DNA of 64,000 bases, from NCBI RefSeq assembly GCF_001544975.2, contig NZ_FCOG02000013.1, positions 62,001 through 126,000 on the forward strand. The letters are read 5' to 3'. This DNA comes from Caballeronia arationis. GTDB lineage: Bacteria > Pseudomonadota > Gammaproteobacteria > Burkholderiales > Burkholderiaceae. Below the pieces are notes generated by a model that was not told the DNA's origin, made no database searches, and saw nothing but the letters and a program-made list of their open reading frames with translations. Shown here piece after piece: positions 29,118 through 37,960 of this stretch. The first letter of the stretch is position 1. Every line of letters starts with the position of its first letter. The position numbers were made by a program, and so were the translations under genes.

Positions 29118-29888
29118 ATGGCAAAACCACGCCGCACGTCGAAGCAGTCGAAGCAAACCGGGGGCACCTTTCTGGGCATCGTGCTGGGCTTGATTGTCGG
29201 CCTGGCGATCGCGGTCATCGTCGCGCTCTACATCACGCGCGCGCCCACGCCGTTCGTCGCGAAGGTCGCGCCGCCAGCCGAATCGGGCTCGGCGCCCGCC
29301 GCCGCCCAGCCCTACGACCCGAACCGCCCGCTGCAAGGCAAGACGCCCGGACAACCCGTGCCTCAAGCCGCGCAGCCCGCGCCGCCGAACACCGCGCCGG
29401 GCCAGACCAACAACCAGACGCAGTCGTCGGGCATGCTGGAAGAGCCGCAGATCGTCGAAGTGCCGCCCTCCGGCAATGGTGCGGCCGTCGCTCCCAAGCC
29501 GGGCGCACCGGCGCAAGGCTCCGGCGCCGTCGCAACGAAGAAGCCGGCGAGCGCGCCGAGCGCCACCAGCACGGCGAGCGCGTCGGGTGCCAAGGGCACG
29601 TCCGGCGCCGCGACGGCGAAGGCCGCCCCGCCCGCTCCCGGCGACGCGAACACCGGCTACTTCCTGCAAGTCGGCGCGTACAAGACTCAGGCCGACGCCG
29701 AGCAACAGCGTGCACGGCTCGGCTTCCAGGGCTTCGAATCAAAGGTCACGGAACGCGATGCGGGCGGTGTCACGTACTATCGCGTGCGCATCGGTCCGTT
29801 CACGAAGTTTGAGGACATGAACAACGTGCGCCAGCGTCTTTCGGATGCCGGCGTCGATACCGCGGTGATCCGTTTCTCGAAGCAGTAA
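29118..29888 (+). CDS. SPOR-domain cell-envelope protein
   Basis: A 256-residue FtsN-like protein: a basic cytoplasmic tail (MAKPRRTSKQSKQ), one membrane helix (FLGIVLGLIVGLAIAVIVALYI), a Pro/Ala linker of about 140 residues, and a C-terminal SPOR domain (GYFLQVGAYKTQADAEQQRARL to YRVRIGPFTKFEDMNNVRQRL). SPOR domains bind denuded peptidoglycan at the septum. Located between argS and dsbA, its usual place in Burkholderia. It may be a divisome component; whether it is the FtsN orthologue I cannot say. Confidence 0.87.
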   Translation: MAKPRRTSKQSKQTGGTFLGIVLGLIVGLAIAVIVALYITRAPTPFVAKVAPPAESGSAPAAAQPYDPNRPLQGKTPGQPVPQAAQPAPPNTAPGQTNNQTQSSGMLEEPQIVEVPPSGNGAAVAPKPGAPAQGSGAVATKKPASAPSATSTASASGAKGTSGAATAKAAPPAPGDANTGYFLQVGAYKTQADAEQQRARLGFQGFESKVTERDAGGVTYYRVRIGPFTKFEDMNNVRQRLSDAGVDTAVIRFSKQ

Positions 29889-29937
29889 GCCTCGCGCGCC
29901 GCGCCCCCTGGCCATCCAGGGGCGCGGACTGGAACCA

Positions 29938-29960
29938 ACGCTTAAGTGTGGCTTAAGCGT
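29938..29960. promoter_or_regulatory. Inverted repeat upstream of dsbA
   Basis: ACGCTTAAG-TGTGG-CTTAAGCGT is a perfect 9-bp inverted repeat 54 bases before dsbA. A GC-rich hairpin (near 29905) precedes it. There is no T-run, so it reads more as an operator than as a terminator. Confidence 0.35.
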
Positions 29961-30014
29961 CCTGTGTCCCACTTACGTGCTCACGCATTCCTCCACGCAC
30001 CTTCTCCCGTCATC

Positions 30015-30668
30015 ATGAAAAAACTGTTCAGTGCGCTTGCTGTTTCCCTCGGTATCGCAGTCGGCGCGATGAGCGCCATGAACGCGGCTCACGCGTCGCC
30101 AGCCGCGCCTGTCGCGGGCACGGACTACACCGTGCTGCAGGCGGCCCAGCCCGTCGATGCCGCAGGCAAGGTCGAAGTCATCGAGTTCTTCTGGTACGGC
30201 TGCCCACATTGCAACGAGTTCGAGCCGTATCTCGAAGCTTGGGAAAAGAAGCAGGGCCCGGACGTCGTGTTCAAGCGCGTGCCGGTCGCCTTTCGTGACG
30301 ACTTCATTCCGCACTCGAAGATGTATCACGCGCTCGTCGCGCTTGGCGTCGCGGAAAAGCTCACGCCCGCGATCTTCAACGAAATTCACGTGAAGAAGAA
30401 CTATCTGCTGACGCCGCAAGCGCAGGCCGACTTCCTCGCGACGCAGGGCGTCGACAAGAAGAAGTACATGGACGCGTACAACTCGTTCTCGACGCAGAGC
30501 GCGATCCAGCGCGACAGCAAACTCCTGCAGGACTACAAGATCGACGGGGTGCCGACGCTCATCGTGCAGGGCAAGTACGTGACCGGACCGTCCCAGACCA
30601 ACAGCCTGCCCGGCACCACGCAGGTGCTCGACTATCTGATCGCCCAGATCCGCGCGAAGAAGATGTGA
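30015..30668 (+). CDS. dsbA: Thiol:disulfide interchange protein DsbA
   Basis: Periplasmic oxidase that introduces disulfide bonds into exported proteins. Of 217 residues, the signal peptide ends near NAAHAS. The thioredoxin-fold active site is CPHC in EFFWYGCPHCNEFEPYLE, and the cis-proline loop is DGVPTLIVQG. Length and motifs are those of Betaproteobacterial DsbA. ATG 30015 starts MKKLFSALAVS. It is followed by the SDR gene after 15 bp. Confidence 0.95.
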   Translation: MKKLFSALAVSLGIAVGAMSAMNAAHASPAAPVAGTDYTVLQAAQPVDAAGKVEVIEFFWYGCPHCNEFEPYLEAWEKKQGPDVVFKRVPVAFRDDFIPHSKMYHALVALGVAEKLTPAIFNEIHVKKNYLLTPQAQADFLATQGVDKKKYMDAYNSFSTQSAIQRDSKLLQDYKIDGVPTLIVQGKYVTGPSQTNSLPGTTQVLDYLIAQIRAKKM

Positions 30669-30683
30669 CGCACCGCGCGCCGC

Positions 30684-31460
30684 ATGAACGCAGTCCGACT
30701 GAAGGTCTTCATCACCGGCGCATCGAGCGGCATCGGCCTCGCGCTCGCCGAGGAATATGTCCGGCGCGGGGCCGCTCTCGGCCTCGTCGCCCGCCGCGCC
30801 GAATCGCTCGCAGCTTTCGCCGCGCGCTTTCCCGATTCCCCCATCTCCATCTATCCCGCCGATGTCCGCGATGCCGACGCGCTCGCCGGCGCCGCCGCGC
30901 GCTTCGTCGCGGAACACGGACCGGCCGATATCGTGATCGCGAATGCCGGCATCAGCCGCGGCGCGCTCACGGGCCACGGCGATCTGCAGACGTTCCGCGA
31001 CGTGATGGACGTCAACTATTACGGCATAGTCGCGACCTTCGAGCCGTTCGTCGCCGCGATGACCACCGCGAGGCGCGGCACGCTGGTCGGCATTGCGAGT
31101 GTCGCGGGCGTGCGCGGCCTGCCGGGTTCGGGCGCGTACAGCGCGTCGAAGTCGGCGGCGGCGAAGTATCTGGAAGCACTGCGCGTCGAAATGCGGCCGC
31201 AGGGCGTCGCCGTCGTCACGATTGCGCCTGGCTACGTGCGCTCGGAAATGACCGCGCGCAACCCCTATCCGATGCCCTTCCTGATGGACGCCGACAAGTT
31301 CGCCGCGAAGACCGCCGACGCCATCGCGCGCCAGGTCCGCTACGCGACGTTTCCGTGGCAGATGCGTGTCGCGGGGGCGCTGCTCCATGTTCTGCCGCGC
31401 TGGGCTTACGACCTCGTCTTCGAGCGCGCGCCGCGCAAGCCGCGCGGCGGTCACGATTGA
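30684..31460 (+). CDS. Short-chain dehydrogenase/reductase
   Basis: A 258-residue NAD(P)-dependent oxidoreductase with the classical SDR fold. The cofactor motif is TGASSGIG (11-18), the structural NAG is in VIANAGISRG, and the catalytic Ser-Tyr-Lys are in GIASVAGVRGLPGSGAYSASKSAA. A C-terminal hydrophobic tail (VAGALLHVLPRWAYDLVF) may touch the membrane. The substrate is unknown. It is last in the argS-dsbA run and followed by a strong terminator. Confidence 0.9.
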   Translation: MNAVRLKVFITGASSGIGLALAEEYVRRGAALGLVARRAESLAAFAARFPDSPISIYPADVRDADALAGAAARFVAEHGPADIVIANAGISRGALTGHGDLQTFRDVMDVNYYGIVATFEPFVAAMTTARRGTLVGIASVAGVRGLPGSGAYSASKSAAAKYLEALRVEMRPQGVAVVTIAPGYVRSEMTARNPYPMPFLMDADKFAAKTADAIARQVRYATFPWQMRVAGALLHVLPRWAYDLVFERAPRKPRGGHD

Positions 31461-31482
31461 CCGAACAGGCGTCGCACAAATG

Positions 31483-31516
31483 AAAAAGGCCCCGCGAGAT
31501 CTCGCGGGGCCTTTTT
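31483..31516. terminator. Strong, probably bidirectional terminator
   Basis: A 24-base perfect palindrome (GGCCCCGCGAGA and its complement) has AAAAA before it and TTTTT after it. It separates the SDR gene from the convergent DUF3443 gene. Confidence 0.88.
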
Positions 31517-31554
31517 GTTTCGACTCACGCCGAGGCGCGAGCCGACGCGTGGTG

Positions 31555-32826
31555 TCAGAACGCCACGTAAGGCGCAGTGCCCGGCTGGTCGAAGCCGACA
31601 TACACATGGCGACCGTAGAAGAACGGCAGTCCGAAGTCGAAGAAGTTCGAGTCGCCGAAGTTACCGGCCAGCGTGCTGAACGCGAACTTCGAGCCGCTCG
31701 ACGTCAGCGACCGCGCGCTGATCACCTTGAAGGTCACCGTTCCAGAGGTGCCGTCGCTGCCGCGAATCGCGTTCGAGAGCGACTGTGCCGACGAAGGACA
31801 GTAGAACGTCGACGACGAGCAAGCCGTGATCGAGCTGTCGGCAAAGAAGGTGCCGTTCGATCCAGTGTCGAAGAAGGTCGTCACCGAATTGTTCTTGTAG
31901 CTGCCGCTCAGGTTGCCGAAGCCGTCGGTGCCGAACTTGGTCACGCCGGTCAGCGTGTTGTTGCTCTGCGTGCCGATGCCGAACACCAGCGTGCCACTCG
32001 CGGACGCGGCGCCGTTGTCGTCGATAGGCGGCAACTGCACGATCACGCCGTTGTTGTCGGCAGCGAAGCGCGTGACCGGGTTGACGACCTGTTGCGTGAG
32101 CGGCGTGGCAGTCGCCGTGCAGTTCGTGCCGCCCGGGCACGAGTAGTACGTGCTCTGCGCCGCGTCCAGACACTTCACGCCGCAGTCGTACGTCGCGTTG
32201 CCCACGCCGAGGATGCCGTTCGCGCCGATGTCGTCAGTGGTGCGCTCGTCGCTGCCGCTCACGCAGCTGCTCGACGGCACCGTCGAAGGTTCGAGGTCGC
32301 CGATCACCTGCACCGGAATGTTCGATGCCGTTTCGCCACCGATCTTCACGTCGGCCGAGCGCACGGTGCCCCATGTGTAGCCGTCGGCGAACTGCGTGCA
32401 TTCGGCGAGCTGGCCGCCCGCCTGCGCGGTGCTGACCGGCAGGCTGCCGAGCACCTGCGACGCCGCGGAGCTGACGATGCGCAGTCCATACGACCCGGTG
32501 TCAAGCTGGATGTTGTCGATGGTCTGGCACTTGGACGTGCCGGGCGCGCAAACCGTCACGGACACGTTCGGGATGTTCACGAAGTTCGCAGCACCCTTGT
32601 TGACGGTGATCGGGACGGCGTTGCTGCCGTTGGCCACGATCGGCTGGTTGCCCGTTCCCGACGAGCCGCTGCCGGAGCCGCTGCTGCCGCTGGAACTGCT
32701 GCTCGAGTTGTCGTCGCCTCCGCCGCAGGCGGCGAGCGCGGTCGCGAGCATCGCGATGGAAAGCCAGCGAAGCGCGCGCTGAAAGAATCGGGAAGGTGAA
32801 TCGTTGCTGATGGGCGTCGGACGCAT
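31555..32826 (-). CDS. DUF3443 family lipoprotein
   Basis: A 423-residue exported protein. A long N-region leads to a lipobox MLATALAACGGG (acylated C34), then a Ser/Gly-rich flexible linker, then a large beta-rich domain of the DUF3443 family. That domain has many cysteines (APGTSKCQ, AECTQF, YDCGVKCLDAAQ, SCPGGTNCT, ACSSSTFYCPS), likely disulfide-bonded. DTGSYGLRI and DTGSNGTFF resemble pepsin-like DTG sites and occur twice, as in a two-lobed aspartic protease. I do not know of a shown activity. It pairs with the upstream DUF2844 gene, 18 bp away. Confidence 0.83.
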   Translation of the reverse strand: MRPTPISNDSPSRFFQRALRWLSIAMLATALAACGGGDDNSSSSSSGSSGSGSGSSGTGNQPIVANGSNAVPITVNKGAANFVNIPNVSVTVCAPGTSKCQTIDNIQLDTGSYGLRIVSSAASQVLGSLPVSTAQAGGQLAECTQFADGYTWGTVRSADVKIGGETASNIPVQVIGDLEPSTVPSSSCVSGSDERTTDDIGANGILGVGNATYDCGVKCLDAAQSTYYSCPGGTNCTATATPLTQQVVNPVTRFAADNNGVIVQLPPIDDNGAASASGTLVFGIGTQSNNTLTGVTKFGTDGFGNLSGSYKNNSVTTFFDTGSNGTFFADSSITACSSSTFYCPSSAQSLSNAIRGSDGTSGTVTFKVISARSLTSSGSKFAFSTLAGNFGDSNFFDFGLPFFYGRHVYVGFDQPGTAPYVAF

Positions 32827-32844
32827 GTGAGTTTCTCCCGTCCG

Positions 32845-33414
32845 TTACTGAATGTCGCTGCCGCTGACGCCGGCGGGCAGCTTCTCGGGCAGATACGCCT
32901 GTCCGGCGAACGAGCCCATGTGGCCGCCCGAATGAACGACGAGCCCCGAATCCTGCACGCTGACAGGCCCGCGGCTAGCGCGCGCGGCGCGCTGCGCCTT
33001 CAGGCCTTGCAGATACTGCGGGAAATAGTTGCCGAGCAGGCCCGGAAGGTCGGGAATGCGCTCACCGTGCCACGCGACGCCGAACACGGTGCCATCGGTC
33101 GACACGTACTCGTTCACCACAGTGCCGTTGCCGAGGGTCGTCGAACGGACGGAATACGAGGCTCCCGACGTCGCAGACGCGGACGCCCCGCTTGCGGACG
33201 ACGCGCCCGGCACGACCGCCGTCTTGGCGACGGCGCGGTTCGCGGTGGCGCCGTTCGGCGTCGTCATCGGCGCGCCGCCGAGTACGGCGTGGGCCGGGGC
33301 CGCGGCAAATGCAGCGACCAGACTGGCGAGCAAAGGCAACACGGCATGCGAAACCGCGCGTCGGGTCATAAGTGACCCGGCGTCGCCTTTGTTGAATTGA
33401 ATCGGTGACTTCAC
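32845..33414 (-). CDS. DUF2844 family secreted protein
   Basis: A 189-residue exported protein of the DUF2844 family. The start is a GTG at 33414, preceded by AGGAGGAG, a near-perfect ribosome-binding site; an ATG at 33369 lies just ahead of the signal peptide but lacks one. The signal sequence (LPLLASLVAAFAAAPAHA) is followed by VLGGAPM and a domain with STTLGNGTVVNEYVSTDGTVFGVAWHG. It is co-transcribed with the DUF3443 lipoprotein, a pairing seen across Burkholderiaceae. Function unknown. Confidence 0.8.
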   Translation of the reverse strand: MKSPIQFNKGDAGSLMTRRAVSHAVLPLLASLVAAFAAAPAHAVLGGAPMTTPNGATANRAVAKTAVVPGASSASGASASATSGASYSVRSTTLGNGTVVNEYVSTDGTVFGVAWHGERIPDLPGLLGNYFPQYLQGLKAQRAARASRGPVSVQDSGLVVHSGGHMGSFAGQAYLPEKLPAGVSGSDIQ

Positions 33415-33696
33415 TGCTCCTCCTGCGTTTGGCGTCCGACCGTTCGATCAGCCACCATCGGGCCGGAACGGTCTTTGCAAAGGTCGGCCCGCGGCGTCGC
33501 GACGGGTCGCGGTGGGGGCCAGGCAAGCGAAGTATGCCAGTCGAAAGCCGTGAGCCGGAAGTTCGGGACCGCACGCGCGCCGGGCGGTTCTTCTCAAAAA
33601 TACGACGAGAAGGCGAAATTAGTCGCCCGACAACCCGCGCGAGGCGCCATTCATGCGCCCCGTACCCGAATTATCGGAGGATTCCTGCGGCCTGAC

Positions 33697-34401
33697 CTAG
33701 AAGCCCAGACTGGCGAGCAAATCGTCAACTTGCGACTGATCCTGCACCACATCGGTGCGTCCTTCCGGATTGATCTGCGGCCCGTTGAGCAGCGTGTCCT
33801 GGTTGATGCCCGCGGAAACCAGCGCCGCCGCCGATGCCGCGAATTGCTCGCGCCGCTCCGGTGCGATGTTTTCGAGCAGCACGCCGAGCAGTTGCTGCTC
33901 GATCAGATAGACGACGTCGGTGATTTTCTTGATCACCTGGCCGGTCAGATCCTGGAAATCCTGCGCAAGCATGATTTCGAGCAGTTGCGCGTTGGTCGCC
34001 TGCGTGTTTTCCGGCACGCGCTGGAGGAAACCCCGCGTGTCGGCGATCAGCTCGCCCGCCTCCGTCTTCGCGAGCGGCGCTTCGTACCACTCGCCCCAGC
34101 GCGCGTCGAGTGCCTGCGCGTCACGCTGCATCGCTTCCTGCATCGGCTTCGCGAGTTCGATCGCGTTCAGCGCGCGGTCGGCGGCCTGTTCGGTCATCGT
34201 CGCCACGTACTTCAGGCGGTCGCGCGCGTCGGGCACCATTTGCGCCGCGGCCTCGACCTGCTTGTCGAGGCCGAGTTCGCGCATCGAATCGCGCAGCGTA
34301 CGCGTCAGTTGGCCGATGCGCGCGAGGATGCGATCACTCGATGCGTCGCCGTCGCTTTCGGCGACCTCGGCGAGTTCGCTTTGATTAGTGAGATCGTTCA
34401 C
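33697..34401 (-). CDS. cheZ: Chemotaxis phosphatase CheZ
   Basis: Dephosphorylates CheY-P. The 234-residue protein has the long helical hairpin, the catalytic glutamine in AQDFQDLTGQVIKKITDVV, a linker, and a C-terminal CheY-binding peptide VDDLLASLGF. The start is GTG 34401, with GGGGAG seven bases ahead and two bases after the cheY stop. It is the last gene of the long minus-strand motility cluster. Confidence 0.95.
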   Translation of the reverse strand: MNDLTNQSELAEVAESDGDASSDRILARIGQLTRTLRDSMRELGLDKQVEAAAQMVPDARDRLKYVATMTEQAADRALNAIELAKPMQEAMQRDAQALDARWGEWYEAPLAKTEAGELIADTRGFLQRVPENTQATNAQLLEIMLAQDFQDLTGQVIKKITDVVYLIEQQLLGVLLENIAPERREQFAASAAALVSAGINQDTLLNGPQINPEGRTDVVQDQSQVDDLLASLGF

Positions 34402-34403
34402 GA

Positions 34404-34799
34404 TCAGCTCCCCGCTTTCGCCAGCTTCTCGAGAATCTTGGTGAGTTTCTCGTCGAGCGTGGCGGCCGTGAACGGCTTCACCACGTAACCATTCGCACCG
34501 GCCTGCGCCGCCGCGATGATGTTTTCCTTCTTCGATTCCGCCGTCACCATCAGCACCGGCAGGTGCGACAGGGTGGCGTCGGCGCGGATTTGCTGGAGCA
34601 TCGAGAGACCGTCTAGGTTCGGCATGTTCCAGTCGGAAATCACGAAGTCGAAGCCGCCGCCGCGCAGGCGCGAGAGGCCGGCCGCGCCGTCTTCCGCTTC
34701 ATCGACGTTCGAATAGCCCAGCTCCTTGAGCAGGTTTCGCACGATACGGCGCATCGTCGGGAAATCGTCCACGACGAGGATCTTCATGTTCTTGTCCAT
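34404..34799 (-). CDS. cheY: Chemotaxis response regulator CheY
   Basis: A 131-residue single-domain receiver that, when phosphorylated by CheA, binds the flagellar switch. The acidic pair is DD (11-12), the phosphoacceptor D56 in [12 protein letters not shown], followed by the switch threonine in [12 protein letters not shown] and the lysine in GYVVKPF. The close match to enteric CheY (SDWNMP) and its position next to cheZ make this the motor-binding CheY; a second receiver lies upstream of cheA. Confidence 0.95.
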   Translation of the reverse strand: MDKNMKILVVDDFPTMRRIVRNLLKELGYSNVDEAEDGAAGLSRLRGGGFDFVISDWNMPNLDGLSMLQQIRADATLSHLPVLMVTAESKKENIIAAAQAGANGYVVKPFTAATLDEKLTKILEKLAKAGS

Positions 34800-34882
34800 C
34801 TTCAGTCACTCCTGTGTTCTTTCAATGCGGCTCGTCACCGCGCGTTGATTCCAAATCCAGTCCGAATCCGTGCCGCGAACGC

Positions 34883-35992
34883 TCAGACGCGCTGCACGCG
34901 TTCGCCCATCGATGCAAGCCGCGCCATCACGCGCCGGCTCATTTCCTGCAAAGGTGAAATCTCGCTCACGCCGCCCGTCGCGATCGCCTCGCGCGGCATG
35001 CCGAAGACGATGCAGCTCGCTTCGTCCTGCGCGAAGGTGTACGCACCCGCCTGCTGCATCTCGAGAAGGCCGGCAGCGCCGTCGCGGCCCATGCCGGTCA
35101 GGATCACACCGAGCGCGTTCTTGCCCGCATGCTGCGCGGCCGAGCGGAACAGCACATCGACCGACGGCCGGTGCCGGTTCACCGGCGGCGCATCGGACAG
35201 ATGCGCGACATAGTTGGCCCCGCTTCGTGCGAGCACGAGGTGCGCGTGGCCCGGCGCGATGTACGCGTGACCCGGCAAAACGCGTTCGCCGTGCTCCGCT
35301 TCCTTCACCGCGATGCGGCAGAGTCCGTTCAGGCGCTGCGCGAACGATTTCGTGAAGCCCGGCGGCATGTGCTGCGCGATCAGCACGGCGGGCGCATCGG
35401 GCGGAAGCGGCACGAGCACTTCGCGGATCGCTTCGGTGCCGCCCGTCGACGCGCCGACGATGATCAGCTTTTCCGTACTGACGAGCGGATTGTTGAACAT
35501 CGGCGCCGGCTTCGCGCCCGCGGCCGGCGCGCCGCCGCTTGCCGCGTGCGCTACGTGGTGCGTCTGCCGCACGCGGGCGCGCGAGGCGGCGCGGATCTTG
35601 TCGGCGAGCTTTTCGGCGTAGTCGAGCATGCCGTCGCGGATGCCGACTTTCGGCTTCGTCACGAAATCGACCGCGCCGAGTTCCAGCGCGCGCAACGTGA
35701 TTTCGTTGCCGCGCTCCGTCAGCGACGACACCATCACGACCGGCATCGGCCGCAGGCGCATCAGCTTTTCGAGAAAATCGAGGCCGTCCATGCGCGGCAT
35801 TTCGACGTCGAGCGTCAGAACGTCCGGGTTGTGCTGCTTGATCAGTTCGCGTGCGACGAGCGGATCGGGCGCGGTCGCGACTACGTGCATGTCGGGTTGC
35901 GAGTTGATGATTTCGGTCATCAGACTGCGCACGAGCGCCGAATCGTCGACGCACAGCACCTTGATTTTTTGCCCTTGCTGGGTGGTGGTCAT
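34883..35992 (-). CDS. cheB: Chemoreceptor methylesterase/deamidase CheB
   Basis: A 369-residue protein that removes methyl groups from chemoreceptors for adaptation. The N-terminal receiver has D62 in [13 protein letters not shown]. The C-terminal esterase has the serine in [11 protein letters not shown], the histidine in IAQHMPPGF and [16 protein letters not shown] 35992 overlaps the cheD stop by ATGA. The receptor at 37961 carries the C-terminal pentapeptide that tethers CheR and CheB. Confidence 0.95.
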   Translation of the reverse strand: MTTTQQGQKIKVLCVDDSALVRSLMTEIINSQPDMHVVATAPDPLVARELIKQHNPDVLTLDVEMPRMDGLDFLEKLMRLRPMPVVMVSSLTERGNEITLRALELGAVDFVTKPKVGIRDGMLDYAEKLADKIRAASRARVRQTHHVAHAASGGAPAAGAKPAPMFNNPLVSTEKLIIVGASTGGTEAIREVLVPLPPDAPAVLIAQHMPPGFTKSFAQRLNGLCRIAVKEAEHGERVLPGHAYIAPGHAHLVLARSGANYVAHLSDAPPVNRHRPSVDVLFRSAAQHAGKNALGVILTGMGRDGAAGLLEMQQAGAYTFAQDEASCIVFGMPREAIATGGVSEISPLQEMSRRVMARLASMGERVQRV

Positions 35993-36870
35993 GCTTCCTC
36001 CGCGGTCCGGGCGCCGCGCTCCGCGCGAGCGAGACCGTTCACGCCCGGAGCCTGCGCCGCCCCGAACAATTCGATACGCGGCTTCGCCGTAGTCTTTGCC
36101 GTGCCGTTATCGGCACGGGTGGCAGTCGTTGCAGCGGCGGCGCCGAACAATTCGACGCGCGGCTTCGCCGCTGCCGGACGGGCGGCCGTCGCGGAAACAG
36201 CGGACGTGCCGAACAGTTCCACGCGGGCCTTCGAGCCGCCAGTGCCTGCCTGATTGAACAGCTCGACGCGTGCCCGCGCCCGCGCGAGCCGCTCGGCGCG
36301 TTCTTCCGGCGTGGTGCGCACGAGCGCCTGCTCGCGCTCCACGACGCTCGTTTCCTGCTGCGTCTTCAGCTTCTTGACCATCACCTGGCCGGTGCGCGGC
36401 ATGAACGCGACCTTGCGCGGATGCGCGCCCTGCAGGTCCTCGGCGACGATGCGAATCTTTTCCAGCGCGAGATAGCGCCGCACGAATTCCGAATTGCGAT
36501 CGCCGATGTTGATGGTCGTCATGCCCGCGAGCACCGCGCCCCCGCCGAACACCTTCGCCTCGAAGCGCTCGCGACGTCCGCCACGCTTGATCAGTTCGTT
36601 GATGAGCACTTCCATCGCGTAGGCGCCGTAGCGCATCGAATCCGACGAAGCATGCGACGCGTCCGAGCCGTCATCGGGCAGCATGAAGTGATTCATTCCG
36701 CCGATGCCCGCCGTGCGGTCGTTGATGCACGCCGCGACACACGAACCGAGCACGGTGACGAGGACCATGTCCTCGCTCGTCATGTAGAACTCGTTCGGCA
36801 GCAGCTTCACGCCAGGCTTCTGGAAGTGGTTGTCGAAATACAGGTTCGACGCGATCGGCAATCCGCTCAT
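35989..36870 (-). CDS. cheD: Chemoreceptor glutamine deamidase CheD with a repeat tail
   Basis: A 293-residue protein. Residues 1-170 form the CheD domain that deamidates receptor glutamines, with the catalytic cysteine C44 ([10 protein letters not shown]) and H61 (GGMNHFML). Residues 175-293 are an unusual Ala/Arg-rich extension with four copies of R(V/I)ELF(G/N) at 201-206, 216-221, 238-243 and 265-270. Ordinary CheD has about 160-200 residues. The repeats look like short linear docking motifs on a disordered tether. It overlaps cheR and cheB by ATGA at both ends. Confidence 0.93.
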   Translation of the reverse strand: MSGLPIASNLYFDNHFQKPGVKLLPNEFYMTSEDMVLVTVLGSCVAACINDRTAGIGGMNHFMLPDDGSDASHASSDSMRYGAYAMEVLINELIKRGGRRERFEAKVFGGGAVLAGMTTINIGDRNSEFVRRYLALEKIRIVAEDLQGAHPRKVAFMPRTGQVMVKKLKTQQETSVVEREQALVRTTPEERAERLARARARVELFNQAGTGGSKARVELFGTSAVSATAARPAAAKPRVELFGAAAATTATRADNGTAKTTAKPRIELFGAAQAPGVNGLARAERGARTAEEA

Positions 36871-37793
36871 GCCGGCTCCCCGGCAAGCGCGCGCGCCTGC
36901 TTCGGAGCGGCGCCCTTCGCGTCGCGCGCGAGTTCGTACACCGTCTGGCCGCGCAGCCGGAATGCCTGCGTCACATACGTGAAGTTTTCCGAGTGGCCGG
37001 CGAACAGCAGCGCGCCCGGCTTCATCAGCGGCTCGAAGCGCGACAGCACTTGCGCCTGTGTCGGCTTGTCGAAGTAGATCATCACGTTGCGGCAGAAGAT
37101 CGCGTCGAACGGGCCCTTCAGGTTGTAGTGCGCGTCGGTCAGGTTCAGGCGATCGAACTTCACCAGCGCGCGCACTTCCGGGCGCACCTTAACGAGACCG
37201 GCATGCGCGCCCGTGCCCTTCAGGAAGAAGCGCTTGAGCCGTTCCGGGCTCAACTGCTTCACCTGGTCGAGGGAGTAGACGCCCGCGTCGGCCTTGGCGA
37301 GCACCTGGCTGTCGATGTCGGTCGAGAACACCGTGCACTGGCGCGCCGCATGTTCGCCGAGCGCTTCGATCAGCGTCATCGCGATCGAATACGGTTCCTC
37401 GCCCGTCGACGCCGCCGAGCACCACACCGAGACCGGCTGCTGGCGGCGCTTCGCGAAGTCCGCGAGAATCGGGAAGTGATGCGACTCGCGGAAGAACGCC
37501 GTCAGGTTGGTGGTCAGCGCGTTGACGAAGGCTTCCCATTCGGCGCTGTCATCGCTCGCTTCGAGGCGGTCGAGATATTGCCGGAACGTGTCGATGCCGC
37601 AGGCGCGCAGGCGCCGCGCGAGGCGGCTGTACGCCATGTCGCGCTTGTGGTCGGACAGCGAGATGCCCGCGCGGCGGTGGATCAGCTCGCGAATGCGGGC
37701 GAAATCCGCCGACGTGAATTCGAAATCGCGCTCGACATCCGAGGTCCGCGGACGTTCAGTCGTGTCGATGCGTGCTTGGCGCGTTGCCATCAT
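36867..37793 (-). CDS. cheR: Chemoreceptor methyltransferase CheR
   Basis: Methylates receptor glutamates using SAM. The 308-residue protein has the N-terminal helical domain ([33 protein letters not shown]) and the SAM domain, with [34 protein letters not shown] and LFAGHSENF. Two adjacent ATGs begin it; the second (37790) is better spaced from GAGG. The 3' end overlaps the cheD start. It probably docks on the receptor pentapeptide DWETF. Confidence 0.95.
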   Translation of the reverse strand: MMATRQARIDTTERPRTSDVERDFEFTSADFARIRELIHRRAGISLSDHKRDMAYSRLARRLRACGIDTFRQYLDRLEASDDSAEWEAFVNALTTNLTAFFRESHHFPILADFAKRRQQPVSVWCSAASTGEEPYSIAMTLIEALGEHAARQCTVFSTDIDSQVLAKADAGVYSLDQVKQLSPERLKRFFLKGTGAHAGLVKVRPEVRALVKFDRLNLTDAHYNLKGPFDAIFCRNVMIYFDKPTQAQVLSRFEPLMKPGALLFAGHSENFTYVTQAFRLRGQTVYELARDAKGAAPKQARALAGEPA

Positions 37794-37960
37794 GATGCCT
37801 CTTGCCTCACTGCCTTTTGCCTGACTGAAGCCGCATCGCGTCGCGATGCAGGTCTTCGGCGACCAGGCGGCCCGTTGCCCGCGCTTCGATGAGTCGCCCG
37901 TCACGGGGCGAGATGCCGAAAACCTGCATGGTCGTATCGAACTGCCTCAAAAGTGCTGCG

